From contig JAADJZ010000022.1 in the NCBI GenBank assembly GCA_011032825.1, positions 372,001-436,000 of the forward strand: a stretch of 64,000 nucleotides of DNA, read 5' to 3'. Source of the stretch: Massariosphaeria phaeospora (lineage: Eukaryota > Ascomycota > Dothideomycetes > Pleosporales). The notes beneath the pieces were generated by a model. That model worked only from the letters and a program-made list of their open reading frames with translations, searched no databases and had not been told where the DNA came from. Of this stretch, positions 1-10,045 are shown in pieces; the first letter of the stretch is position 1; each line of letters begins with the position of its first letter. The translations under genes and the position numbers were made by a program.

Positions 1-1338
1 CTTCGAGTCTGACGAAGTGTAGTGGAGGTTAAGAGCAGAGGAAGACTTGACTTCTCTATCAGCCTTAATCAGCTTCAGTTGTTTCTAGGAATCTCTGCCG
101 CCTGGAAGACGGGCGATAAACGACGGACTAATGCAACGAGTGCTAATCGTCAAAGGCAGTAGGTAGTAGCCCTTCCTCTAACTAGAGCTACTGCAGCGAA
201 GACTAGGAGACGGTGTGGCAGATGCTGGGAGGAAGCAGCATGGCGCAGTCTAGCAGGCTATTGTCATCCTTTTGCTTTTGTCGTCAATCCGTCTCTGAGG
301 ACGCGAACGAACGATTTTACCTTTCAACCACTGGAGCAAGGAGCCTGGAAACACGCTAATATGACTGATTCCGAAGCCTGACATCGCAGAGGGTGAGAGA
401 ACTAGATCTAGTCCTCCGATAATAACAATACTTTAAAAATATGTTCAGGTCTGCTGTTGCAACCAACATACCAGACACGGAGCACTAGAGGCCGTTACTG
501 CAGCGAGAATCCCCAAATTCAACAAATCATGTCATTCGGCATGTGAAGTGATAATCCCGGATGAACATCAACAGGCCGTCTCGTCGAATCATAATTCCCG
601 GTTCACAAACATTGGTTTGAAACCGACTTGGCGTAGGTGATGAGCATTCGAGGTTCCAAATCAGGCGAAGGAGGGGGATAAGGATTGGAGATGATCGCTT
701 GAGCGTTACCGGAACAAAACAACAGTGGATGCCGATCTGCTGCGCGGTTTTCGCTGAGTGTTTGCAGGGCAGTTGATGTTGGTGCGCGTGGCGATAGCTT
801 TGCTCGGTGCTTTTTTACTTTCCTGGCGACCGCTAGAGAGGTGATATTCGAAGATCAGCTGGGACAGTTGACCTCCTTAACGAACGACGAGAAACCCACC
901 AGCCCAAGCCCTGCATATGCACTCAACTGCATATTCTTACAAGTAGTTAGAGGCGCGGCAACCCGTTCCGCGCCCAACCTCCGCCAAACAACCACTCGAT
1001 GCCAGCCAACCCGCAGGGTTCCGCGCAAGCAGTCGCACGCAACCAAGCAAACAAAAAAGAAAAAAGATGACGCCTCTTAGTCTGAAACATGCAGAAAATA
1101 GATACGTACCTTATCGCAGCGGGGCTGTGTGCGCACACCACATCGCACATCTATCAAATGACGAACGAGCATGTCACACCACGCTTGCCACACCGCGATC
1201 GTCCCGCCAAGGCCCATCGCCAGAACGCAAGTCGCGAGTTGAGCGTAGCGTGCACGCCTGAAGCCATGTGGAGCACTGATATATGTAGGTCGTGCTATGC
1301 TATGGAGATCCTCGCGGGACGGACGAGGGCCAGGGGCA

Positions 1339-1390
1339 GCGAGCGAGCGAGCGAGAGTGTAGTGTAGTGTAGTGTAGTGTAGTGTAGTGT
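1339..1390. repeat. Compound microsatellite (GCGA)n(AGTGT)n
   Basis: About four GCGA units are followed directly by about seven AGTGT units. This is seen directly in the sequence, and no gene overlaps it. Confidence 0.9.
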
Positions 1391-1717
1391 GGGGTGCCTA
1401 ACTGCCTAACTAACTAAATAACTGGTGTTTTAACGAAGGGCTTGGCGGGGTGCAGCCTTCCCCCCCCTGTTGCCGACGATCGCACACCAAACAAAACGGG
1501 TAATTGAATAAATGCAAATGCAACGGAGGGTTTTTGGTGGTGGGGGGAGGATATGGGGAAGTCGGCAAGGGCTGTGGATGGCGGGACGGATGGTGGAGGG
1601 GTGGTGCGAGTGCGAGGGAAAGGATGGGCGCTGCGGGTCGGAGCGAAAGGAAAGGATGGGTTATGGGTGCGTAGAGTTGCGGATGTTTCGGAGCGAGGGT
1701 AAGGGTGAGGTTTACTT

Positions 1718-1739
1718 GGATGGATGGATGGATGGATGG
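1718..1739. repeat. (GGAT)n microsatellite
   Basis: Five consecutive GGAT units on the plus strand. A shorter run of the same unit occurs near 17998. Confidence 0.9.
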
Positions 1740-2501
1740 TGCCCAGCCGGCTGTCTCAGTACTTGGAAGGTGCCACCGCACCGCAGTGGGAAGGCGCATT
1801 GAAGGTCAGTCAGTCAGCCAGTCAAGATAACACCGCCAAAGGACCCGAGACATCGTTTCGCTCGAGCGCACACATTTCCACAGGCGAGAGCATATTGCGA
1901 GACAATAGGATCATCGTTATGGATAGATTTGATTGATCGAGTCCATGTGAGTGTGACCCGTCATCTGTCCTGCTCAACGTCTGTTTGACCAACGGAGCGC
2001 TTAACGCCTAGCTGGGGACAGGCGGTGTACTAGTAGGCAAAGAAAACTGTGGATACTGCTACTTCTTGGGGGAGCAAAGTTCGAGTAACGGAAAAGGAAA
2101 ACGATTGGTTTGACGACCACACGTCCAGCACTTGGGTATAGTGGTGACAAGGAAAAAACTCAACTGAGAGCCGCGCTGTCTGGTCGCTCTCTGGCAATGG
2201 TTGCGATAACATCACTGATTTCAGCCGGTGTGTCGTCCGTTGCGTTTCTAGTGCGTCTAGTGCCGAAATGCTAGGAAAGTCCGGGGGAATAAAACAGTGG
2301 ACACGATTTTGTAATGAGTAGTGTACTGCTGAATCTATGTGTGAGGCCGTATGATGATATAAAACGCCAATGATGCCGGGATAACTCCGTTTCAAACCCT
2401 TGAGTGCTCGAGGTGAAGCAACTTGCTCATTCACGGTGGTGTCGATGAAGCCGTGCGGGCTTTCCAAAGCCGTGTAACATGTTGATTTGCGGGTCGGCCA
2501 G

Positions 2502-3068
2502 TCACCTGCCACCCACAGACGTTGTTCGTCCCGGAGACATCTCGCCACGGCGAAGCGCTTCGTTACGAATGACTTTGTCGACGTGGGAAGCGACTTCACT
2601 AGCATTGACACCGGCCGTTAGGTAGCCCTCCGATCCTTCCAGCTCCAGCGGCGTCACTGCGCCAGGGCTCGCCAAGGGGATGAGGCGTGGGCTCGTCGGT
2701 TTGGCGACTGCTCCCCGGACCTGGCGGCTGGCATCTGCCAGGAGTTCGCGTTGATAGAAGTACATCTGTCGCTGAGCATCCGAGTACTGCCGCTGGTGGG
2801 TGCGCGGCGAGAGGGGCGACTGCGGACTGTTTGGGCCGGTGGCCGGCGTCACTTGGACGCTTGAGGTTGGTGAGGTGAAGTTGGCTGGATGGAAGCGTGG
2901 CAGCGACGGCAACCTCATGTGGCCAGTAGCACCAGAAGACATCTGGCGTGCGTTTAGCGGTGCTCGGCGTCTGGCTTGCGACGGGATGGCAAGGGACTCC
3001 ATTCTGGGAGAAAGCGGCGAGCTGGTCGATGGCATGTTGGTCTTGTGGTCGGTTGATCGAGGAGACAT
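2502..3068 (-). CDS. Small proline/serine-rich protein of unknown function
   Basis: One uninterrupted frame of 188 residues. The protein is rich in Ser, Pro, Thr and Arg, with repeated SP dipeptides (SPLSP, SPQSP, SPLSPR) of the kind proline-directed kinases use. The part from about residue 125 (PTSPRLIPLASPGAVTPL, then a Leu-Glu-rich stretch ending in YLTAG) is more ordered in composition. It resembles a segment I associate with small uncharacterised ascomycete proteins; that is recollection, not proof. There is no signal peptide or membrane segment. A TATA-like run lies at 3164-3174, about 95 bases upstream of the chosen ATG. Coding bias and GC content match the neighbouring real genes better than the opposing frames do. 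The function is unknown. Confidence 0.6.
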   Translation of the reverse strand: MSPRSTDHKTNMPSTSSPLSPRMESLAIPSQARRRAPLNARQMSSGATGHMRLPSLPRFHPANFTSPTSSVQVTPATGPNSPQSPLSPRTHQRQYSDAQRQMYFYQRELLADASRQVRGAVAKPTSPRLIPLASPGAVTPLELEGSEGYLTAGVNASEVASHVDKVIRNEALRRGEMSPGRTTSVGGR

Positions 3069-3950
3069 GTGATGGGATACGGGTTATGAGCAGGTGAGTC
3101 GAGTAAGAGCAATCCGGAATTGCAATGACCGACTGACGTGTATTGGTAGGGGTTGGGAGCGAGTTTATATATATGGAGGGCGTCCCACAGAGAGAGGTCG
3201 GTTTTGCGTACAGACCACCACGGGCAGCAACAGTGGTGCCAGGCGAGCCTAATATATCTGGCAGCGGGAGCGTCCAGGAATGCTTGGGATCGAGAGACGG
3301 AGTTGGGGCGCAGGTGATTTAATTGGAAAGGAAGGCTGGCGATCTTCCGCCTGTAGCGCGCGCCGCCGTGCTACAGGTCCCTAAGGCTGCACGGTGCTGT
3401 GGACCCTGTTTCTGGTGGTATGCACTGGGTACAAAGAGTTGCCCGTTCTGCCGGACAGCAATCTTCTGGCTCTCGACGTGTAACGTGTGGCTGCGGGCCG
3501 GCGTGAATGGCGGACGGTAGGCGGCCGGTGATATCTGCAGCTACCGCGGGGATGAGGCCACAAGCAATCAATGGTGAAATAAGCTGGAGTGCGTTCGAGT
3601 TTGCTGCGAGCGGGCAACGGAGGCTGTCGTGGGCGGGCTGCCGTGGGCTAAGTATTTAAACAAGAGATGAAAGAGGGCGAGGGCGGGTACGGCGTCTTTG
3701 GGCAGGTGGAGTCTTTACCGCTCCTCGCGCCGCAACCAAATTCGCGGTAGGCGGTGGGCGGTGGGCGGTGGCATCGTCATCTGTCGTTGAAACCGCACCG
3801 GTCCTTGGTCTGGTAGTAGGCGGCGCGGCGCCCTTCCGATCCATTGTCCAGTGAGATGACGCACGAAGCCATCGTGAGGCCGACCGGAGCAGGGGCCCGA
3901 CCACGTGCGCCACGGCGCCGTGCCTAACCGCATTGTGCTATTCGTTGTAG
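3069..3950. other. Promoter-side intergenic region
   Basis: GC-rich flank between the minus-strand gene and the AT-rich block. It holds a short GGTGGGC tandem run near 3745-3770 and no convincing ORF. Base composition changes abruptly at about 3950. Confidence 0.6.
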
Positions 3951-4190
3951 CTCCAGCCTCTTCTAACTAGACTCTATTTAGTTTAGTGTAAGAATTACAG
4001 TAGAGTTTTGTACAGTAGAGTTAACATCGCTTCACGTCTATTACCGCCTACATTCTTTTATTTTTTTAGTCTACGCTATTAGTTGCTGCTAATGCCTAGG
4101 CAGCTAATAATTACTACTACTAAATATTTTAAGCAACTACGCATAGCTAAGTATAAAAGCTTTTAATATTCTTTTCTATTTAATTTTTAC

Positions 4191-4517
4191 TAGAGTGGTA
4201 AATAGGTATAGGTTGAGTTAAAGTTGAGTTAGCTTACGTAAAACCTTAGTGCTAACTCAACCTATACCTACGCTAAAACGTTTTAGCGTAGGTATAAGTT
4301 GAGTTAGCACAGACCTCTACAATTCTATATTTTAATATATTTTCTTTTTATAATTATAACAGCTAGTTATAACAAGTTTATTAACCTAAAAGTAGTACCT
4401 ATAACCTAACTTTAACCTACGCTTTAATTACTCTAACTTAACTTTAACTTTAGGTTTGTGCGACTCTAACCTAACTTATACCCAATAATAAATACTTTCT
4501 ACCTATTCGCTAGCGTA
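4191..4517. repeat. ~330-bp palindrome-centred repeat, copy 1
   Basis: The first of three direct copies. It starts TAGAGTGGTAAATAGGTA and ends CTACCTATTCGCTAGCGTA. The outer ends are imperfect inverted repeats (AATAGGTA against TACCTATT) flanked by TA. The middle, 4251-4308, is a near-perfect palindrome with 29-base arms and one mismatch. It codes for nothing. Size, terminal inversion and TA borders fit a MITE of the Tc1/mariner kind, though the exact termini are a judgement. Confidence 0.75.
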
Positions 4518-4791
4518 GCTAAATCCGCTTCTATTTGCGCAATTTCTTTTTTGTTACTTCTTTAATAGTTTTTTTAAAGCTAGAGATTTGATTGCGTATT
4601 AGCTTAACTTAATAAGCTATCTAGTAAAACTCTTTAACAAGCTAGTTAATTTTATTCTTTAAAAATAATAGCGAGAAACTAAGCTTAGTAATAATAAGCT
4701 TTGATTACGATTTAAATTTAAGTGTATTGCTTAGAGTTTTTAACTGCTACGGCGTTTCTAGTGCGAAAAGTAGTAGCAAAGTACATAACTA

Positions 4792-4850
4792 ACGTTATCC
4801 ACCACCGAGCGGCGCACCCCACCGAGCGGCGCACTCTACTAAAATCGTAC
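4792..4850 (+). repeat. Left terminal inverted repeat with two 17-bp units
   Basis: ACGTTATCCAC is followed by one full 17-base unit (4803-4819) and a 15-base partial second unit (4820-4834), then TCTACTAAAATCGTAC. It is the inverted counterpart of 6596-6671 but has one unit fewer. Confidence 0.9.
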
Positions 4851-4914
4851 TAAGAGACACAGTACACATCACGATTATACTGTATCATGCAGGATTATAC
4901 TAAATCAACTAGTA

Positions 4915-6573
4915 TTATTTAGTATTAGAATTACCAGAAGCAACTACTCCACAGGTTCGCGCATTATGCCCTGTCCTGCCGCAGCATCCACAGCGTCGTT
5001 GTCGTAGTGCTGCACCTGCTGCACTATCACTACTTAACCCCTCCGCAACCGTTTCCTGCTCACTACCACCCTTCTTAATAGCCAACTTGGCCCCAGCTTC
5101 TATCGTAAGCGTACTCTCCTTCTGGATGTACTTTCGTTTACGACTTTTACGCTTAGTTGCAGCCTCAACAGTAGTGCGAAGCTGGGCAATCTCATCAACC
5201 ATCAATGCGTGTTTGTGGGCTACTATCAACGCGCCTTTCTCAAGCTTCTGCAGCGACTCAACAATAGAAGTTGGTAATGAGTTAACGCGGGACCTAACTC
5301 TACTGCGAATGAGAGTAGATTGAGCCTCAAACTCGCGCGCGTTGCTTGGTGTTTGCGACTCCCAGACAGTGGGTTGCTGAGGCGGCTGATCAGGTGTACG
5401 GAGACGCACATCAAGCCTTGATATCACAGCATCTAGGTTGTGTGGAACAAGCCCAGCACCTCTGAAGGCTCCTTTAATGCCCTTCGCTGTAAACGTCTTG
5501 AGATAGGCGGTTTTGAACGCAGTGAGGAAGTCTGGTTTGGCGATGTGGGTAACGGAGCGACGCGCCAAGACCATAATCTCAGTACTGTATGCGCGCTTCA
5601 ACGGCGAAAAGCAGCCAACGTCGAGGGGCTGCAGCAGGTGCGACGAGTGTGGGGGCATACACAAGGTGATTATCTTGTGTTCTGTGCAGTAATCCTGGAA
5701 GGCAAGCGAGTTATGGCTCTCGTGGCCGTCCAAAATTAGTAGCCTACTACCCTCTACAGTACGCGACACAGTAGACGCGTCAAAGTGCTTTAACCACGCG
5801 ATTCCAAGCTCATTGTTTGTCCAGCCGTTCTCACTGACAGTGAGAACCCAGTCGCGAGGTATAGAGACATCCTCGTACCACGTAGAGATGTGAACTATGC
5901 CAGCGTAGATAATGAAGGGTGGAATCGCCCACCCACTCGCGCAGATGCAACCAATGACGGTAACCCACTCGCGATCACCTGGCTGAACCATCTTAGGTTT
6001 CTCACGTCTCTCTGAAGCTGTGATAACAAGCTGGGAGCCTATAACGCCCATCATGAAGCCAGATTCGTCGAAGTTGTAGGTGTCCTCATCTAGGATGCCA
6101 TGCTTCGCTTTTACGTTGGCTACGAGCTTAAACCACGCGTTTATAACCTCAGGATCCTCTTGTTTCTTTCTTTGATCATCGTAGGATCGAGTCCAACGCG
6201 TTCTGAGCTCCTCCCTTTGCTTTATAAACCGGTCTGGCCAGTTGTTGCCGACTAGCTTGAGCCCTCGGTGGGTGCGCAGGTTGTTGGCTATATCTCGCAG
6301 TAGACCCTTCGACGGTGGGAACCCTCTTGAATCTAGGTCAAGTATACGCTCTACTATCGCGTCCTCTTCAAGCGGCGTAAGATTCTTGCAGTTGGGCTCA
6401 CAATCGCGTCGTGAGCGTCGTCCGTAGTTTCGATAGTTAAGAGTCCTTTCAGGCACCAGATAGGCTCGCGCAGCAGCTCGTTGGGAAAAAGACGCGTCGG
6501 ATCTCGTAGCTCGAATAGCAATAGTTATTCTGGCTTCATTACTAGTTGATACAGTAGATAGTGGTGGCTGCAT
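4915..6573 (-). CDS. Pogo/Fot1-family transposase (DDE_1)
   Basis: An intact 552-residue transposase on the minus strand of the element. It cuts and pastes the transposon through a DDE-type catalytic core. The N-terminal ~130 residues hold two helix-turn-helix-like DNA-binding regions of psq/CENP-B type. The catalytic acids are recognisable as D169 (NFDESGF), D282 (LLILDGHESH) and D318 (LLQPLDVG), a DD35D arrangement typical of the pogo/Fot1 group. The C-terminus is basic, then carries a CCHC zinc knuckle (C-x2-C-x4-H-x4-C) close to the end. There is no internal stop or frameshift. The start lies about 20 bases inside the right terminal repeat array, which may therefore also act as promoter. 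Most likely the element is active or only recently silenced. Confidence 0.92.
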   Translation of the reverse strand: MQPPLSTVSTSNEARITIAIRATRSDASFSQRAAARAYLVPERTLNYRNYGRRSRRDCEPNCKNLTPLEEDAIVERILDLDSRGFPPSKGLLRDIANNLRTHRGLKLVGNNWPDRFIKQREELRTRWTRSYDDQRKKQEDPEVINAWFKLVANVKAKHGILDEDTYNFDESGFMMGVIGSQLVITASERREKPKMVQPGDREWVTVIGCICASGWAIPPFIIYAGIVHISTWYEDVSIPRDWVLTVSENGWTNNELGIAWLKHFDASTVSRTVEGSRLLILDGHESHNSLAFQDYCTEHKIITLCMPPHSSHLLQPLDVGCFSPLKRAYSTEIMVLARRSVTHIAKPDFLTAFKTAYLKTFTAKGIKGAFRGAGLVPHNLDAVISRLDVRLRTPDQPPQQPTVWESQTPSNAREFEAQSTLIRSRVRSRVNSLPTSIVESLQKLEKGALIVAHKHALMVDEIAQLRTTVEAATKRKSRKRKYIQKESTLTIEAGAKLAIKKGGSEQETVAEGLSSDSAAGAALRQRRCGCCGRTGHNARTCGVVASGNSNTK

Positions 6574-6595
6574 TGTGATAGTACTGGTGCTCTCA

Positions 6596-6671
6596 GTACG
6601 ATTTTAGTGGGGTGCGCCGCTCGGTGGGGTGCGCCGCTCGGTGGGGTGCGCCGCTCGGTGGTGGATAACGT
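6596..6671 (-). repeat. Right terminal inverted repeat with three 17-bp units
   Basis: On the plus strand, GTACGATTTTAGTG is followed by three exact tandem copies of GGGTGCGCCGCTCGGTG (6610-6660) and then GTGGATAACGT. It is the inverted counterpart of the left end with one extra unit. Confidence 0.9.
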
Positions 6672-7674
6672 TATACTTTAAAACAATTAAAAACTACTTA
6701 CGCGTTAATAGAAACTAGCTTTAAAGCTTTAAAAGCTTTTTTGTAGTTCTTTGTTGTAAATACTTTAAAAAACGCGTTTTTAAAGGCTAGCAGAAAGCTT
6801 TTTTTGTTAATATAAAAAACGCGCTAGCGCGCTAAGTTCTAAACGCGTTGAGAGTACTTTAGCTTTAATAGCAAAAAGCAAACTACATTTAGCAGCTAAA
6901 GAATATAAAATAAATAAGCTAGCATGCAAAGCGTAAAAATCTTGTTTTTAAAGCGATAGTTTTTAATATTCTAAAATTAGTAGCTCTTATAGCTGTCTAA
7001 AATAAGTAGCTAATACTTTTCTACTTAACGCGCTTTTGTATGCGCGTTAAAGTGCTTTAACTATTTAAAACTAAAAGCGTTATTTGTCTAGCTATTTTTA
7101 AAGACTAAAAGCTTTTAATTGCTAAGTATAAAGTTCTTTTTGTACTACGCTAAAATGTAAACGCGCTTTTTGTAGATAATAAAAAGCAAAATCGCGTACT
7201 TTGCGGCGCAGATGCTTTGAATAACTATTACCTACTTCTAATTGCCTAGCTAGATAAAATTAGAGCAAGTACGTTTTTAAAAGCTTGTAACAACTTTTAT
7301 TAACCTAATTACGCCTATTTAAAAGCTAGTTTTGTTGAAGTTGTGTATTTTATTTTTGTAAATGCTGTACTAAGCTTTAGTATCTCTAACAAGCTTAAAC
7401 TACGCGCTAATTACTTTAAAATTTTCTTGTTGTATTCTCTGCTAGTTCTTTGCTTTATTAAAAACTATTTTAAGCTCGCTTAAACGCGATACAAATCTTG
7501 TAGCCTATTTTTTGCCTACTAGCTTTTTACTTTGCGCAGCTATTAGTTTATCTTTTATATTTCTTACTTTAAACAGCCGAAGTGCAAATTCTTGCGAATT
7601 AAAGTTGAGAATATATTAGACAACTGTTTGCTCTTTAGTTGTAGTAAGCTTCTAGCGATTAGGTTGTGTTTAAG

Positions 7675-8007
7675 TAGAGTAGTAAATAGGTATAAATTGA
7701 GTTAAAGTTGAGTTAGCTTACGTAAAACTCTAGTGCTAACCTAACTTATACCTACGCTAAAACTAAATAGCGTAGGTTAAAGTTAAGTTAGCACAAACCT
7801 CTACAATTCTATATTTTAATATATTTTCTTTTTATAATTATAACAGCTAACGTTACTTATAATAAGTTTATTAACCTAAAAGTAGTACCTATAACCTAAC
7901 TTTAACCTACGCTTTAATTACTCTAACCTAATTTTAACTCTAGGTTTGTGCAACTCTAACTTAATTTATACTCAATAATAGGTATTTTCTACCTATTCGC
8001 TAGCGTA
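7675..8007. repeat. ~330-bp palindrome-centred repeat, copy 2
   Basis: Same orientation and same termini as copy 1 (start TAGAGTAGTAAATAGGTA, end TTCGCTAGCGTA). The central palindrome (about 7735-7792) has decayed more than in the other two copies. Confidence 0.75.
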
Positions 8008-8127
8008 TGTTTAAGCTTAAAATAAAATTTCTTTAGCGCGTTTAGAAAAAGTATAGTAATTAACGTTAAAAGTACTAGCAGTAGCTTAATAGCTTTAAAA
8101 TTAGCTAGAATTGTAGGCTTAAAAGGC

Positions 8128-8454
8128 TAGAGTAGTAAATAAGTATAAGTTAAGTTAAAGTTGAGTTAGCTTACGTAAGACTTTAGTGCTAACTTAACTT
8201 ATACCTACGCTAAAACGTTTTAGCGTAGGTATAAGTTATGTTAGCACAAACTTCTACAATTCTATATTTTAACATATTTTTTTTTTATAATTATGACAGC
8301 TAGTTATAATAGGTTTATTAACCTAAAGGTAGTACTTATAACCTAATTTTAACCTACGCTTTGATTACTCTAACTTAACTTTAACTCTAGGTCTATGCAA
8401 CTCTAACCTAATCTATACCTAACGATAGGTACTCTCTACCTATTCGCTAGCGTA
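8128..8454. repeat. ~330-bp palindrome-centred repeat, copy 3
   Basis: Third direct copy, 120 bases after copy 2. The central palindrome at 8188-8245 is well kept. Differences from copy 1 are mostly transitions (C/T and G/A), as RIP would produce. Confidence 0.75.
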
Positions 8455-8690
8455 AAAAAAGCAATCTAGAGTTTTCTTTTGTGTTAGTGTAATAACGCGT
8501 TAGTTAATTAAGACATATCGCGTTGATAGGGAAAGCAGTTGTGCTAAGAAATTTTATCGAGTTCGATAATTCAATACGTTATAATAATAATTACAGCTTA
8601 GATAAGTAGCTTTTTAAAGCTTATTAAGCTAAGTTTTAGGCTAAAGGTAGAATCTAGCTTACTAGCTACTACGTTAAGCACTTCCCCCGT

Positions 8691-10045
8691 AGGAGCTCTC
8701 AATTTCTAATTTATGACGCTGGAGCTAGTTTAGTTATCTACCCACTCTCCCGTGGGTCTGTACAGAGCCCTGGCTGGGAGCAGGTGCCATTCGCGGCTGC
8801 CCAGGCCGAACACCCTCTACGACGCAAAAGATGCCTTCCACATCTGCATATCCACCTTCCACCCCCTCCCCAATGTGCACACCCGTGGGGCGCGCCCAAA
8901 GCACCTCGCCATCAAATCGGCCGCTTTTCCGAACAAGCCGCCGCATCCCGATCGCGATCTAATCGCGCACCGGAGGCCCTGAGAAAGCCAAAAGCCAAAA
9001 GCGAATCAAGTATTTCATTTATTGTATGCTCTACGATTGGATGGGGCGGATATCAAGCCATGCCCTTATAATCAATTACAGCCACAGTCTGTTCTGTGGG
9101 AAACTCGCGCACTTCATAACTCTACCTACTTGCGCGGCCGCTGCCATCAGTCCGAAGTTGCGGGATTGCTAATTGCTCTGCATGAGGTGAGCGGACGGCG
9201 CGGCGCATCGTGAGATGTGGGACCCGCACGCCGCCCGATGTCGCTGCAGCAGAGTTTTCAAGCTGCTGATGAGTTCATTTTCAATGTAGTCTGTGAACAT
9301 GGGCGTTTGAGAGTCGATTTCCATGGCACAGCGATTATGTGCGCGAGGGTCCGGCGACGTCGTCATGCCGTCCCGTTGAAAGGCCAGCGCTCGGTTGACA
9401 AGCGCCCATGGGCTGCCCTCGACTTCACGAAACAAAGAGGCCTTGGTCGCGATGAGTGCACCTGGTAAAGTCGTCTCATGATACGCTTACGCTGGTAAGA
9501 CCAGCTTCATGAACCGGTCCTGTATGCGAATGCACCGTCTCCGATGCAGAGGGGCGCTGGCACTCGGCGCATCCAAGTCATCACGATAGATATGAAATAG
9601 TTACTTTTGAGGGAAGAGATACCCCGAGAGCGATCTCCCGCAGCTGCATCGTACGTTTCTGCTTCAGCCGCCGGAGACGTTTCGGCGAGCAGGTTCCCAG
9701 TGGGGTGGTGTCGGCTGTTCAGCGTAATCGAGCGCCGAGTCTCTCAGATAACCCGCCGCCGCGAACAAAGACCAAGCCTCACTTATCCACTAACTAGCCT
9801 ACTAGTCGTCCTTCATTGTTAGCGACGAACGGGTAAGAGTCTTCCCGTCATTATGAAAGAAGGATCCGGGTACCACCGGTGTGGATTTGGAGCAATACCA
9901 CCTAGCTAACAGTAGTGGTTCTATCATCGTGATGGCATTATAAAATGATTTCGGGATGGCCTATTGCAGTCAAGGCTGCGCCCGAATTCTTCGATTTGTC
10001 TGTACGCACAATGGCTGGAGTTCGCTCTCCTGACCCGGTCCTGCA
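8691..10045. other. Intergenic region, no supported gene
   Basis: Normal base composition returns after the AT-rich block. Open frames here are short and do not join into a plausible protein. The right end is the 3' flank of the Arp2 gene. Confidence 0.6.

Larger units (their letters stand above)
1..2501. other. Intergenic region, no supported gene
   Basis: I see no credible coding sequence here. The open frames are short, low in complexity and lie opposite each other. Two simple-sequence arrays are present (listed separately). The right part, 2030-2501, is probably the 3' flank of the minus-strand gene that ends at 2502. Confidence 0.6.
4792..6671. mobile_element. Complete pogo/Fot1-type DNA transposon, 1,880 bp
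   Basis: The ends are inverted copies of each other, starting ACGTTATCCAC, and are flanked on both sides by TA (4790-4791 and 6672-6673). TA is the target duplication typical of Tc1/mariner/pogo elements. Inside each end is a tandem array of a 17-base unit (CACCGAGCGGCGCACCC), followed by ACTAAAATCGTAC. One open transposase gene fills the interior. The element is GC-normal and open although it sits inside RIP-like DNA, so it probably arrived later. Confidence 0.9.
3951..8690. repeat. AT-rich, RIP-like repeat block
   Basis: Base composition drops sharply to AT- and TA-rich DNA between about 3950 and 8690. Outside the transposon at 4792-6671 no reading frame survives. The block is full of TpA and short palindromes such as GCTAGC and AAAGCTTT. 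That is the look of ascomycete repeats mutated by RIP, which turns CpA into TpA. The block contains three copies of a ~330-bp repeat and one GC-normal transposon. The RIP reading is inference; no index was calculated. Confidence 0.8.

Noticed and set aside
1410..1799. 129-codon minus-strand frame rich in Pro and Leu
   Set aside because: Derived from GGAT-type simple sequence. An equally long frame lies opposite.
4191..8007. Copies 1 and 2 of the 330-bp repeat as LTRs of a retrotransposon
   Set aside because: They lack TG...CA ends, carry a central palindrome and TA borders, and a third copy lies outside. A MITE fits better, though the LTR idea is not fully excluded.
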